From assembly GCA_037954665.1 (NCBI GenBank), contig JBBMOL010000372.1, positions 350,056 through 414,055 of the forward strand: a stretch of DNA of 64,000 bases. The letters run 5' to 3'. The stretch is from Laguncularia racemosa. Taxonomy: Eukaryota > Streptophyta > Magnoliopsida > Myrtales > Combretaceae. The notes under the pieces were generated by a model. It did not search any database. It was not told where the DNA came from and saw only the letters and a program-made list of their open reading frames with translations. The position numbers were made by a program, and so were the translations under genes. Shown piece after piece: positions 11,569 to 22,518 of this stretch; the stretch's first letter is position 1, and each line of letters begins with the position of its first letter.

Positions 11569-13408
11569 ATGTCTAATGATAGTGTGAATGGGGAATTGGG
11601 TGAAGAAGCCAATAGCCAAGTTGGTGGAGGACATGTTCGTAATGTGGCAGGCAGAAGAACTTTGGAGGAACAACTTCAGGAGCTTACTACTATAGTTGCT
11701 ACACTAGCAACTAGAGTTGACAGGATGACTTTACCACAACCACCAGTGGTAAACCAACCAGCACCACCTCGAGTAGCTCCACAAAACCCTCATCGAAACA
11801 GAGTAGTGGAAGAAAGAGATGATAATTTTGGAGTCAACCTAAATCAGAATAGGGATTTCAGGCCACCTCGGGGTTTGGAATATGTGAAACTACAGATGCC
11901 ATCCTATGATGGTAAGGGATCAGCAGATGAGTACCTGGACTGGGAGGATAAGGTCGAAGGTCTTTTCGAATGTTATAAGATTGACGATAGTACTAGGGTT
12001 AGATTGGCTGCAGTTGAATTTGTAGGGTATGCTGCACTTTGGTGGAAGAATCTGATCATCAATAGGTGTCGGGATGGAGAGGCTGAGGTTCAGACCTAGA
12101 GGGATATGAAGAGGATGTTAAGGAAAAGGTTCATTCCTGAGCACTACAAACAGGAGCTGTTTATGCGACTGCAAACCTTGAGGCAGGGGGGCAAAACAGT
12201 GGATGATTATGTGTAGGAATTTGAGACCCTTATGATTAGGTGTGGGTCTGTTGAGCCTCCGGAACAAACTATAGCACGATTTGTCTCAGGTCTAAAATAT
12301 GAGATAGCTTGTATTGTTGAGCTACAACGCTACACCACACTTGATGAGGCTATTCAGTTGGCCTTAAAAGTAGAGAGACAGAGGAGGTCCAATTTCTTTA
12401 GGGCTCCTAGCAGTAGGCCCAATACTACTAATAGACCCATCTCAACCGACAGTCGATCAGGGGGAGTAAAGGCGGTTGGTGAGGGAGTCAAGACAGTGGA
12501 CACTACTACCCCATCCATTATCAGAGAAAACTTACCCACTGGGAAGGGTAAAGAGGTCATGGCACCAGAAACGAGGCAGACTGTTCCCGGATCTACTAGT
12601 GGGAAAGCACACCAGATTAAATGTTTCAAATGCATGGGATTTAGGCATATCGCTGCACAGTGTCTAAATAAGAGGGTGATGACTATTATGGAAGACATTG
12701 GAGAGGATACTGAGGACGACCATGAACAGATTGAGCCTACAGATCTACCAACAGCATTGCAGGAATATTATGATGATCAGAATGCAAATGCGCCTGAGGA
12801 GCATACTGGAGGAAAATATCTATCCCTCAATGTATTACGCAGGATTTTGTCCACATCTCCTGATATCAGTGATATTCAGAGGGAGAACATATTTCATACC
12901 TCTTGCAGAATCAGAGGTAACCTTTGTGTACTCATCATCGATAGTGGTAGTTGCACGAATGTTATATCTACTGCACTAGTAGACAAATTACAATTGTCTA
13001 CTATACCTCATCCTAGTCCTTATCATTTGCATTGGCTGGATAATAGAGGTAGTATGCATGTTACCCTTAGGGCAAAGGTTCCAGTGAGTGTCGGGCAGAA
13101 CTATCATGATGAGATCCTTTGTGATATAGTTCCTATGCATGCATTCCATTTACTGTTGGTCGGCCCTGGTTGTATGATCGACGGGTGATACATGATGGGT
13201 TTGAAAATACCTACATGTTCAGCATGGGCGAGACACGTATAATCCTATTACCAATGAATCCATCTGAGGTCCAGAGTTTTCAGATAGAGGTCAGGCAGCC
13301 GTCCACTACCATGGTTAGTCGGGGAAGCAGAACAACAGAGATCCTAGGGTTCAATTCCACAATTGATCCTCTAGATTTGAGGGAAAATCTTTCAGAAGCC
13401 CGAGGAGA
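11569..13408 (+). pseudogene. gag: D2 gag-protease
   Basis: Gag starts most likely at 11569 (MSNDSVNGELGEEANSQVG), matching the D1 start; an upstream in-frame ATG at 11524 is less likely. It has a coiled segment (about residues 25-55), the capsid-like core (GLEYVKLQMPSYDGKGSADE onward), a CCHC zinc knuckle (CFKCMGFRHIAAQC near 12620-12665) and an aspartic protease with LIIDSGSCTNVIS (near 12930-12970). Two TAG stops (12097-12099 and 12214-12216) and a one-base loss near 13157 break an otherwise long frame. The frame continues to the 3' LTR with no enzyme domain after protease, as in D1. Confidence 0.85.
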
Positions 13409-14417
13409 TGATGGGAAAAATTCTAGCACTGTCAACCTCTTCAGAACCCAATTTGGATGATTGACCAAATTGCTCATATTTTATCTTATGTCTTTATTTC
13501 TAATAAACTTTGAGAATAATCTTATAGGTACAATTATATATCTCCATGGGATGCCAAAATGTCCTACAACTTCAGTTGGACACAGAACATTTTTCTGGGA
13601 AACAATGAAAGGCCTGTTGCGATTGTTCTCTATTCTGAGGCATTGGATCATGAAGATTTATGTTATTTTGTATCTTGTAAATGTTTATTAAACTATTTTG
13701 GTTGTATTTTGGTTTTAGGAAACTTTTATTTCTTTGTAACTTTCATTTAGGGTTAGCCACCTTAAAAGTGGCAAACTTGTAATTTTGAGGACTTTTTAAC
13801 CCTAGGAGTAGCAAGTATAAATACTTGCTTAAGAGAGGGTTTGAGGGGGCTTATTTTTTCAGAACATACACCTCTTTTCACGTGTGAATTAGGGTTCATA
13901 CCTTGGTTCCAACTCTTATCAATTTCAATTCCAAGGCTTGAAATTGTGGCGAGTGCAACATCTTGAAATTGTGAGTTATATCAATTTCATTTTGTTGTGA
14001 TTTCTTTTCTTCTCTAGTGTATTGTATCTAGGGTTGATTAGAGATATTTCTTGGTCAGAAATACATCTTATTGTACACGAATTCTTGTGCTAATTTGAAG
14101 TATTTATCAATCATATTTGGTTCATCATTGAAAATTTCCCTAGGAAGTGTGTTCTTCACTATTTGAAAGGGATTATTTTTGTCACAGTTTTCTTTTGTCA
14201 TATTGTGGATTATTTGCATGGATTATATAAGATTAGGGTGTTATTAGAAGGTATTATCAGTGTGGTATTCTAATTATATCATTGGACATTTAGATTTCAT
14301 CATATCTTCACTTGGTTCACGTCATTTTGCCCTTTTTTTGGATCCGATTTTGCCTTGACTTGAGATAGTTTTTCTAAAGTCTTTTGAATGTGCTTTCAAG
14401 AGTTTTTAGGCACATCA
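13409..14417 (+). repeat. D2 3' LTR
   Basis: Same length as the 5' LTR, with matching TGATGGG start and GGCACATCA end. The TATA dyad is at 13811-13828. Confidence 0.9.
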
Positions 14418-14422
14418 CTGTC

Positions 14423-14537
14423 CTCTACCAACCTGGCTAGTGGCCTCATTGCCAATCCCCATCATTTACACTGTCATCTAACTTGCTTGTGGATGTGATT
14501 TGTTGAAGTATAATATCACAATTTGCAGCACGCTCCA
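14423..14537 (-). pseudogene. Second D-copy gag leader fragment, right side of D2
   Basis: This continues the fragment of 9441-9630 after removal of D2 and one CTGTC. It matches about 7340-7450 of D1 in antisense and breaks off at 14537, where a forward LTR begins. Confidence 0.7.
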
Positions 14538-14539
14538 GA

Positions 14540-15408
14540 TGATGGGAATCTACCCTACGACCCTGATAATTAGGGAACCTGATTTGGATGATGATCCAAA
14601 TCACTCACATGTATCTATTTTCTTTATCTAATAATGTTTCTATTGTAAAATAGCAGGTACAGTGATCAGTCTTTATGAGATGCCACATGACCTACACTGT
14701 TGATCAAATTAAGAACATCATTAGACTCACATCCAATGGCCTACTATGATCACAAGTGACTTGAAGAACCGGCTCTTTGAAGACCATCTTTGTATTTGTT
14801 ATTTTTCTTTAAACCGGTTACTTTGTAATCTTCTTGGGACATTTTTATTTGCTTGTATTTGTTAAATTAAGACCGGCCACATTAGTGGCATAGACGTAAA
14901 TATTTAAACATTTTAACCCTAATTGGAGCAAGTACAAATACTTGCTAACTAGGGTTTTTAGAGGGCCTTTTGATAATTTGGAAAATGCCCCCATTGTTGC
15001 CGTGAGGAATCCCCTTACTTGCAATTGATCTCTTATCAATTTCATCATTGAAATTGTGGCGAGAACCAACTAGAGTGATTGTGAGTAATATCAATCATCT
15101 CTTGTTGTTTTATAAATTATACTTAGTGAGTCATATCTAGGTGCTATTTGTTGGTTCCTTACTTTGTTCACGTGATTTAGGGTTCTTATTTTCATATTTG
15201 AAAGATTTCAATTTTGAGTGGAATCTTAATTCATTTCCTTTGTTATCCATTGATATTCTTGCAATTTTTTGTTCCATATATACATTTGGCTTCCATTTTC
15301 GTGAATTAGGGATAATTTGTGAAGTGGTTGATCAAGCCAATTGTTGGTTGTTATTATTGTTCACGCTTATTGGATTATGTTATGTGCTTGAATCATTTAA
15401 GCATATCA
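14540..15408 (+). repeat. Forward LTR (E type) within the D complex
   Basis: Starts TGATGGGAATCTACC and ends at AGCATATCA, 869 bp. It is related to the D1 LTRs but of a distinct subtype close to the solo LTRs at 21393-22267 and 23443-38835. The TATA dyad block (GCAAGTACAAATACTTGC) is at 14928-14945. The following bases TTTGGTGTTATATCA vaguely resemble a damaged primer site. I see no matching 5-bp duplication, so it may be a truncated element rather than a clean solo LTR. Confidence 0.65.
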
Positions 15409-15465
15409 TCATTTGGTGTTATATCATACTTGGTTTTACACATTCGGAGTCATAAGGGATTAGGG

Positions 15466-15993
15466 GTTCTCGCAACAATTTCAATGATGAAATTGATAAG
15501 AGATCAATTGCAAGCAAGGGGACTCCTCACGGTAACAATGGGGCTGTTTTTCAAATTATCAAAAGGCCCTCTAAAAACCCTAGTTAGCAAGTATTTATAC
15601 TTGCTCCAATTAGGGTTAAAATATCCAAAAAATTGTGTCTATGCCACTAATGTGGCCAGTCCTACTTCAACAAATTACAACAAATCAAAATTTCCAAAAA
15701 AATGATTACAAAGTAACCGGTTCAAAGAAAATAACAAATACAAAGATGGTCTTCAAAGAGCCGGTTCTTTAAGTCAATTGAGATCATTGCGGGCCATTAG
15801 ATGTGAGTCCGATGATGTTCCCAATTTGATCAATAGTGGAGGTCATTTGGCATTCTGTAAAGATTGATCACTATACCTGCTATAAGACAATTCAAACATT
15901 ATTAAATAAGAAAATGGATACATGTGAGCAATTTGGATCATACATCCAAATCGGGTTCCCTGACTATTGGGATCGCAAGGTAGATTCCCATCA
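15466..15993 (-). repeat. Partial antisense LTR closing the D complex
   Basis: Minus-strand LTR start TGATGGGAATCTACC lies at 15993 and the LTR is cut at about 15466. It forms an inverted repeat with 14540-15062. Its right part is closest to the D1 LTRs, while its left part (about 15466-15600) is closest to the forward E LTR, suggesting gene conversion. The dyad block is at 15587-15604. ATCAG follows at 15994. Confidence 0.7.
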
Positions 15994-15998
15994 ATCAG

Positions 15999-16467
15999 GT
16001 TATGAATCATGATAGAAGACCTTAACAAGGAGGACCAAGGCAAAGAGAACCAGCGTAAATTTTTGCACTATAGAGACAGGACACTCTAGATACAGAAACA
16101 TTGGCAAGTACACTATTAGTACATTCTGCTAATGTGTACGTCCTGTTTGATATTGGTGCATCACATTCATGTGTTTGATGCATTTAGAAGCATACATAAT
16201 ATTTGTACTAAGGTGTTAGATTTTGTATTGAGTTTGAGTAAACTAATAGGTGTAGGTAAAGGATTGAAAAAAGTATGTAGAAGGGTTAGTGTAGAAGTAC
16301 AAGGTAGAATTCTAGTTGTAGATCTTCTAGTTTTGGAGATGATAGGCTTTAACATGATATTGGGAATGAATTGGTTTTTTAGACATCTTGCAACCATTGA
16401 TTGTCATAACATGACAATCTATTTTGGTATATCGGAAAAAGAACTGATAAGGGTTATAATGTACTAA
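15999..16467 (+). pseudogene. Element A protease remnant
   Basis: The aspartic protease of A after the D insertion. Two adjacent frames give LFDIGASHS (normally with D-S-G; here Ser is replaced by Ile) near 16145-16175 and ILGMNWFFRHLATIDCHN near 16360-16410, the flap and C-terminal words of the Tekay-type protease. Stops and a frame change separate them, so it is inactive. An LTR insertion follows. Confidence 0.7.
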
Positions 16468-17910
16468 TTATTTATATAAATTATAATAACCTTTTATTTA
16501 ATTTTCTTACATTTTAAATGAATATTGTACTTAATCACTTTATATTTTTATTTTAGTCTTAAATTATAATTTATGAATTAATAAAAAAAATTATGAAAGT
16601 TGAAGAGAAAAATATAATTTTTTTACAAGATGGAAAGTCTAGCGAAAAAGTAGCAAAAAAAAAAAATGCCAAAATAAGTCACACAGAGATTGAAGAAGAT
16701 TAGGGAAGATTCGTATTCACTCACTGGGAAACATGTTGAGAGACTCTTCGTGTTACACGCTAGAAAAATGCCAAAAAACACACTAAAAAAATTGGTCGAA
16801 AAACGTAAGGAAGATTTGCTAAGCTCTGAATCATATATATATATGTGTGTGTGTGTGTATAACAGCAAGAAGAAGAAGGAAATCTGATAAGGTCGGATCA
16901 TATTTGAATAAATCATCCAAGATATCTAATGTTGCATTCAACATATATATATATATAGCCAATGACGAAGGCAATAGAGTAGAGTTTTAGTTTTTAGAGT
17001 AAAATAGATTAAATTAAGAGTAGAAATTGTTGGAAAAATTAGATTAGGAAAATAGAATTTGAAGATTATGATTAGAATTAGATTAAGAGATTAAGGTAAA
17101 TTCTTATATTTTTATTTATAATGCTTTTATTTATGCTTTCTTTTATTATCATTGTTTTTAGATTTAACATGTTTATAACTTAATTTCTTTTATATTCGGG
17201 TATGATGAACCTTAGAATGAACATGCAATTTTTATGGTTATCATTCAATGATTTATTTATCATTCTTATGATTCAATTATATGTTTTTATTATTTTCAAT
17301 TTAATATAGCCGGCATATTAGTTGAAATTTGATTTCTTATATAAAAATGAAGAGATTTATATATGAATAGATCTAGTATAATTGAAAAGAGTTACATGCA
17401 AACCTAAAGATAAGATGACATAAATCTTCCGAATTAGGATCAAACCTAACAGTAGAATTCATAGATCAAATGTAATGCAATTTTAGGGGTTTTAATTAGG
17501 ACGAGATTCCAATTAATCAACCTAGAATTAGACATTAATATAACTCAAGAGAGTCATTAGCTCAATTTAGGAATTTCCACAATCCAAGAATAAAATAAGA
17601 ATTTGAATAATAATTAATTAATTACATTAGTAATTTTAGAGGGATTCAATACCTGAATATATTAGTTTTATTAATTATTGCTTTCTTTAATTTTTTCGTT
17701 ATTTATTTTATTTAATCGTTTATTTAATTTTGTCAATTCGATAATTAGAGAAAAGGTAATTACTAGTACTCATAATCCTTGTGGGATTGACACTCAATAT
17801 CTTTATCCACTATACTATAGAATCGATAGGTACACTTGCCTATAGGTCTAAAGTTAGATAGTAGGAAGACCAATATCTAAAACCGTTTTATTTCAAGTTA
17901 GAAGCACATA
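16465..17910 (+). repeat. Athila-like solo LTR in element A (approximate ends)
   Basis: Some 1.4 kb of AT-rich DNA splits A's pol between protease and RT. The segment near 17770-17845 (CTTGTGGGATTGACACTC, then GGTACACTTGCC) resembles the 3' end of Athila-type and similar plant LTRs, and has the same layout as the antisense H LTR near 48490-48545. An (AT)n(GT)n run lies at 16837-16860. The ends and any target duplication are unclear. The ORFs inside look spurious. Confidence 0.5.
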
Positions 17911-17914
17911 GGTT

Positions 17915-19651
17915 AACAAGACTACCAACGTATGAACTATGGGGGTAAAAACTTGATAGCTTTGATGATAGTTGAATCTGATGACATGGTGAGAATTGAT
18001 CAAGTACAAGTGGTGAAGGATTTTATAGATGTATTTCCTGAAGATTTTCCAAGCTTACCCTCACAAGAGAGATTGAGTTTAGTATAGATGTGGTGCCTAG
18101 TACGGCTCCCATATCCAAAACCCCATATTATATGGTGCCTACTGAACTTACAGAACTAAAGAAGCAAATACAATAGTTGTTAGACAAGAAGTTCATCAGA
18201 CCTAATATCTCATCTTAGGGTGCACTTGTGTTGTTTGTGAAGAAGAAGGACAGTAGTATGTAGTTGTGGATAAATTATAGGGAGTTAAACAAGGTCACCA
18301 TCAAGAATAAGTACCCTCTCCTGAGAATAGACAATCTATTTGATTTGTTACAAGGAGCTCAAGTCTTCTAAAAAATTGACATGAGATCCTTATATCATCA
18401 ATTGAGAATTAAGGAAGAGGATATTTAGAAGATCGCCGTCAAGACTCGATACGGGCATTATGAGTTCCAAGTAATGCCATTTCGACTCACAAATTCATCG
18501 GCAACTTTTGTTAATCAAATGAATTGAGTATTCATGGGGTATTTAGACACATTTATCATTGTATTTATAGATGACATTCTAATATACTCTAGGAATGAAG
18601 AGAACCATGAGTAACATTTGAGGATAGTGTTAAATAAATTGCAGGTAGAGAAGTTGTATGCAAAATTCAAGAAGTGCAAGTTCTCGCTTAAGCGGGTAAC
18701 CTTCTTAGGTCATGTGATTAGTGAAGACGGGTTGTCTATTGATCTTAGGGAAATAAAGGCTATGAATGAATGGCCTAAACTAAAAAAAGTGATAGAAGTT
18801 AGAAGCTTCTTAGGCTTAACCAAATACTATAAAACATACGTAGAAAGATTCTACAAGTTGGCAACCCCTCTAACCAGATTAACTCAAAAAGAGATGAAGT
18901 TTGTATGAGATGACAAATGCAAAGTAAGCTTCAAAGCATTGAAGGAGAGATTGATTTCTACACCAATGCTAGCCTTACATGTCAGTGGTGAAGAATTTGT
19001 AGTGTATAGTGTTGTGTCCATCTAAAGGCTCGGATGTGTATTAATGTAGAATGAGAGGGTAATATCTTATGCATCGAGGTAGTTGAAGGCCTAAGAAAAG
19101 AACTACTTGACTCGTGATCTAGAATTAGCAGCCGTTATTCTAACACTGAAACTTTAGAGACATTATTTGTATGGGGAGAAGTGTAAGGTATTCACATATT
19201 ATAAGAGCCTCAAGTACCTCTTTACCCAAAAAGAATTAAACATAAGGTAGAGACACTGGCTAGAGCTAATAAAGGATTATGACATAGAGATTCAGTACTA
19301 TCTTGGGAAGGCGAATGTAGTTGCTGATACACTTAGTAGAAAGAGGCATGGTAGTTTGAAAACTTTAATTACAACTCAATGAAATATATTGGAAGATATG
19401 CATAAATTAGATCTAGAGATTGTAGCCTAGGAAGTTGGAGCTAGACTAACCAGTTTACACTTATGGCCTACATTGATGGATAAGATAAAAGCTACATAAG
19501 CTGACGATGTAGGTGTACAAGAGATTAAGAAACGAATAGAGGATGGAAGGGCAATAGAATTTAAAATGGATGAAGAAGGGGTACTCAAGTATGGTCAACA
19601 ACTGTGTAAGCTAGGTATAACTGAAGTGAAGAATGAGATATTGAAAGAAGC
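17915..19651 (+). pseudogene. pol: Element A RT, RNase H and start of integrase
   Basis: RT begins near 17960 (DFIDVFPEDFPSLP) and continues through APISKTPY, the INYRELNKVTIKNKYP motif near 18270-18315, the catalytic VFIDDILIYS near 18570-18600 and the thumb (EVRSFLGLTKYYKTYVE). RNase H follows to about 19345 (GKANVVADTLSRK) and the integrase N-terminal part starts near 19580. In-frame stops are very common and mostly stand where Trp, Gln or Arg codons are expected. The wording is that of Tekay/Del chromoviruses. The segment ends abruptly at the GAAGC target of solo LTR F. Confidence 0.85.
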
Positions 19652-20332
19652 TGATGAGGATCAACTAGCATCAAGCATTCATAAGCCAAAGTCTAATGAC
19701 CCACCACATAGTATTAGAGGTCCAATGACAAAAGCTAAAGCTAAGCGAATGAGTGAAGCTTTGCAAGGATTAGTGATGAATCTATAAGAGAGGGAACCAA
19801 GTTACACTAAGGGAGAATCAACCTTTATTCACTTGATTCAAGCTTACACAGAGGCGGACAAAGATATGACAGTCGTAGGCAGAAAATTATAGTAATGAAC
19901 CGTGAAGCTGCTGGATTAAAGGGGAAATTGGACCGGCTATAGGTCGCCCGACCTTATGCCATTTGTTTTGTTTTTTTCTTTTAGTTTTTTCGGCCCTTCT
20001 TAAGTTAAGGCCAATTCTCTATGTTATAAGACTATTTTTTTTAGGGTTTTTGTGTAAGACTATAAAAGCTCCTTGTAAGGGAAAGGGGGCGAAAGACTTT
20101 GATTTTTTTTAATACACAATTTATGAGAGACTCTCTCTTTTGTTCTTTAAGCACGAACTCCTCAATTTCTTCGATCTAAATGCTTAAGGAAATTAACTGA
20201 TAACTAAGGTTTCAATCAACAGGTGTGGTTGGGGTCTAGTTCCATTCATAGCTTGTTCAAGACGATTCTTGGGGATCCGATTCAAATCACTATCGTTGGA
20301 TTCTAGGTTTAATATACCTAGGGTTTGCATCA
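19652..20332 (+). repeat. Solo LTR F, with a pol C-terminal tail coded at its start
   Basis: 681 bp starting TGATGAGGATC and ending TTTGCATCA, flanked by perfect GAAGC duplications (19647-19651, 20333-20337), so it is a solo LTR. The first 136 bases are an open frame containing RGPMTKAKAKRMSEALQGL, the kind of tail found at the C-terminus of Pol in a plant chromovirus group where the gene runs into the 3' LTR. A TATA box (TATAAAAG) is at 20061-20068. Confidence 0.85.
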
Positions 20333-20337
20333 GAAGC

Positions 20338-21392
20338 ACACTATTCTAGGTACTTTGTTCACCCTGAGAATACCAAAATGTATAAGAATCTGAAGTGCCA
20401 TTATTAGTAGAGGAGCATGAAATGGGAAATTGCAAAATATGTATCTGAGTGTCTGTCATGCTAATAGATTAAAATAAAACATTAAGGACCCATTGGAATG
20501 TTGCAACCTTTACCAATACAAGAATGGAAATGGGTATGTGTCCATGGACTTTGTCACAACATTACCTACAACTGTGACCAAGCTTGGCATTATATGGGTA
20601 ATTGTAGACAGACTCATAAAATCTGCCTATTTTATACCTATAGGCACTAGGTATAAACTTGAGAAGCTGACTCAAATATATTTTAAAGAAATTTTAAGAT
20701 TACATAGAGTACCAGTTACAATAGTATCAGAGAGAGACACCAAATCTATGGGGAGATTTTGAAATAGTTTGCATAAGGCACTGGGAACAAAATTATAGTT
20801 TAGTATGGCTTTTCACCCATAGATGGATAGCTAATCAAAGTGAACCGTTTGGATATTAGAAGATATGTTGAGGGCGTGTGCACCAGATCTTGATGGGAAT
20901 TGGGATGCGCACCTATCCTTAGTAGAGTTCACCTATAATAATAGCTATCAAGCTACCATCTAAATGGCACCTCATGAAGCATTATATGGAAGAAAGTGTC
21001 AGTTGCCTTTACGTTAAGATGATGTGGGTGAGAAACAGGTGTTAAGACCCGATCTGGTACAAGATGTAGTGGATAAAGTAAAGTTGATTAGATAGAGGAT
21101 GCAGTTTGCCCAAAGCCGTCAGAAATCCTATATAGAGAAGAGATGATACCCAATTCAAAGTGGAAGACCATACATTATTGAAGGTTTCACCTGTAAAAGG
21201 GGTGGTAAGATTTAGGCTATGGGGAAAGTTAAACCCTAAATACGTGGGACGCTTTGAAGTCTTAGAAAGAATTGGACCAATAACATATAGATTAGTGTTA
21301 CCACCAAATCTAGCTAAGGTACATGATGTATTCCACATCTCCATGCTACGGAAATATGTACCCAACTCATATGAGATCATTGCACTAGAACC
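20338..21392 (+). pseudogene. pol: Element A integrase
   Basis: Continues A after solo LTR F: the zinc-binding half (HYSRYFVHPENTKMYKN, ending ECLSC), then the core with VSMDFVTTLP near 20540-20570, IVSERDTKS near 20725-20750, and FTYNNSYQA. The C-terminal GPY-type part at about 21160-21390 (GRFEVLERIGPITYRLVLP, then VFHISMLRKYVP) is open for some 80 residues. Several stops break the core. It is cut at 21392 by an antisense solo LTR and continues as a chromodomain after 22272. Confidence 0.85.
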
Positions 21393-22267
21393 CGATGTGC
21401 CTTACAATTCCAATAGCATACACATCAATACAAATGTGTGATCACTAAATCAATTCCACAATGGCGTGATCAACAACACTCCTTTGAACCCTAATTCATG
21501 TGGATTCAAATGGCAAAGATACTAAATTATGATGAGGAACAATGCAATTGTATAATAAGCAATGGATAACAATATAAATGAATTCGAGTTCCAATCAAAT
21601 TGTTTGAATCAAATCTGAAAATGAGGAACCCTAATTCACGTGAAAGACAACAAGTAACACAACTAAATTGTATCTAGATATGACACACTAGAAAACAATT
21701 TGAAGTAACTAGAGAAAGATTGATATTACTCACAATCTACTTAAGCTAATCTCGCCACAATTTCACAAATGAAATTGATAAGAGAATTTTGCATGCAAAG
21801 ACTCTTCCTCATGGCAAAAGGTGCATATTTTCTTAAGTTTCAAAAAGCTCCCTCTAAACCCTACTTAGCAAGTACTTATACTTGCTACAATTAGGGTAAA
21901 AACAAAAAAAAAACAAATAAATAAGCCACTCTAAATGATCAGTTCTAAAACATAAAAATACAAGTACAAATACGTCTTCAAATGGCCGATTCTTCACTTC
22001 AATAGAACATATTGTTGGACCGGTACTTCTTTAATTTATGTAGGTCCATAAATAACCCACAAACTAAGCTTTAGCGAATTTATCCATCGTTTTGTAAATA
22101 TTGACAAATGTACCTATTGGAATGCACAACAAATATGTAATAGAAAAGAAGATACTAAACAAATATTCTCAAGGTCTAATTGTTTAAAGAGGACCTTCAT
22201 CGCCAAATTTTGTAACCCTTTAGCTCTTGCCCCAGTGATAGGTCCTGTAGGTATATGATTCCTATTA
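21393..22267 (-). repeat. Antisense solo LTR (E type)
   Basis: Flanked by GAACC on both sides (21388-21392, 22268-22272). On the minus strand it ends GGCACATCG, a one-base change from the family's CACATCA. It has the block GCAAGTACTTATACTTGC at 21868-21885 and the same overall order as the LTRs at 14540 and 23443. About 875 bp. Confidence 0.8.
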
Positions 22268-22272
22268 GAACC

Positions 22273-22474
22273 TCTTCAAGTGTAGCCAAACCTCACAACA
22301 ATAGAGAAGCTTGTCAGGATTGTGGACACTAAAGAGTAGATTCTAAGAAAACAGGTTATCAAATATGTTAAGGTGTAGTGGAGTAATCAAATAGAGAGAG
22401 AAGCAACTTAGGAGTTAGAAGAACAGATGAGGAGATATCTAGAACTATTCCATGATCTAGGTAACTTTTGATGA

Positions 22475-22477
<3 letters not shown>
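22273..22477 (+). pseudogene. Element A chromodomain and Pol C-terminus
   Basis: The last coding part of A. It reads LVRIVDTKE, then ILRKQVIKYVKV and EREAT..ELEEQMRRYLELF, the plant chromovirus chromodomain, with TAG stops at three places, then a tail LGNFDDD typical of Tekay-like polyproteins. In intact elements this domain is thought to guide integration to chromatin with particular histone marks. It runs straight into an (AT)n tract that replaces the usual purine tract and the LTR start. Confidence 0.75.

Positions 22478-22518
<41 letters not shown>

Larger units (their letters stand above)
9631..14417 (+). mobile_element. D2: complete non-autonomous gag-protease LTR element
   Basis: Two LTRs of exactly 1009 bp (9631-10639 and 13409-14417) flank 2769 bp of interior, and a perfect 5-bp duplication CTGTC borders the element (9626-9630, 14418-14422). 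By eye the LTRs differ at roughly 15-20 positions, mostly transitions, so this is one of the youngest insertions here. The interior codes gag and an aspartic protease but no RT, RNase H or integrase, which fits the published idea of terminal-repeat elements with a gag domain (TR-GAG). Confidence 0.9.
4516..15993 (-). mobile_element. D complex: composite antisense LTR element inserted in A
   Basis: The whole block is flanked by ATCAG on both sides (4511-4515 and 15994-15998), and A's coding sequence resumes directly after it, so its ends behave like one insertion. Reading from left to right it holds an antisense LTR, an antisense gag-protease interior, a second antisense LTR (8455 to about 9441), a short second copy of the gag N-terminal interior (about 9441-9630 plus 14423-14537), a forward LTR, and a partial antisense LTR ending at 15993. 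This LTR-interior-LTR-interior-LTR order suggests recombination between related copies followed by deletion. The younger element D2 sits inside it. Confidence 0.7.

Noticed and set aside
14845..15705. Conserved small protein read from both strands (VLATISMMKLIRDQ)
   Set aside because: It is the same LTR sequence in inverted copies, so the two proteins mirror one another. No start context or conservation as protein is shown.
16690..16887. 65-residue frame ahead of an (AT)n(GT)n run
   Set aside because: It lies in a solo LTR-like block, ends in microsatellite and a Lys run, and has no recognisable domain.
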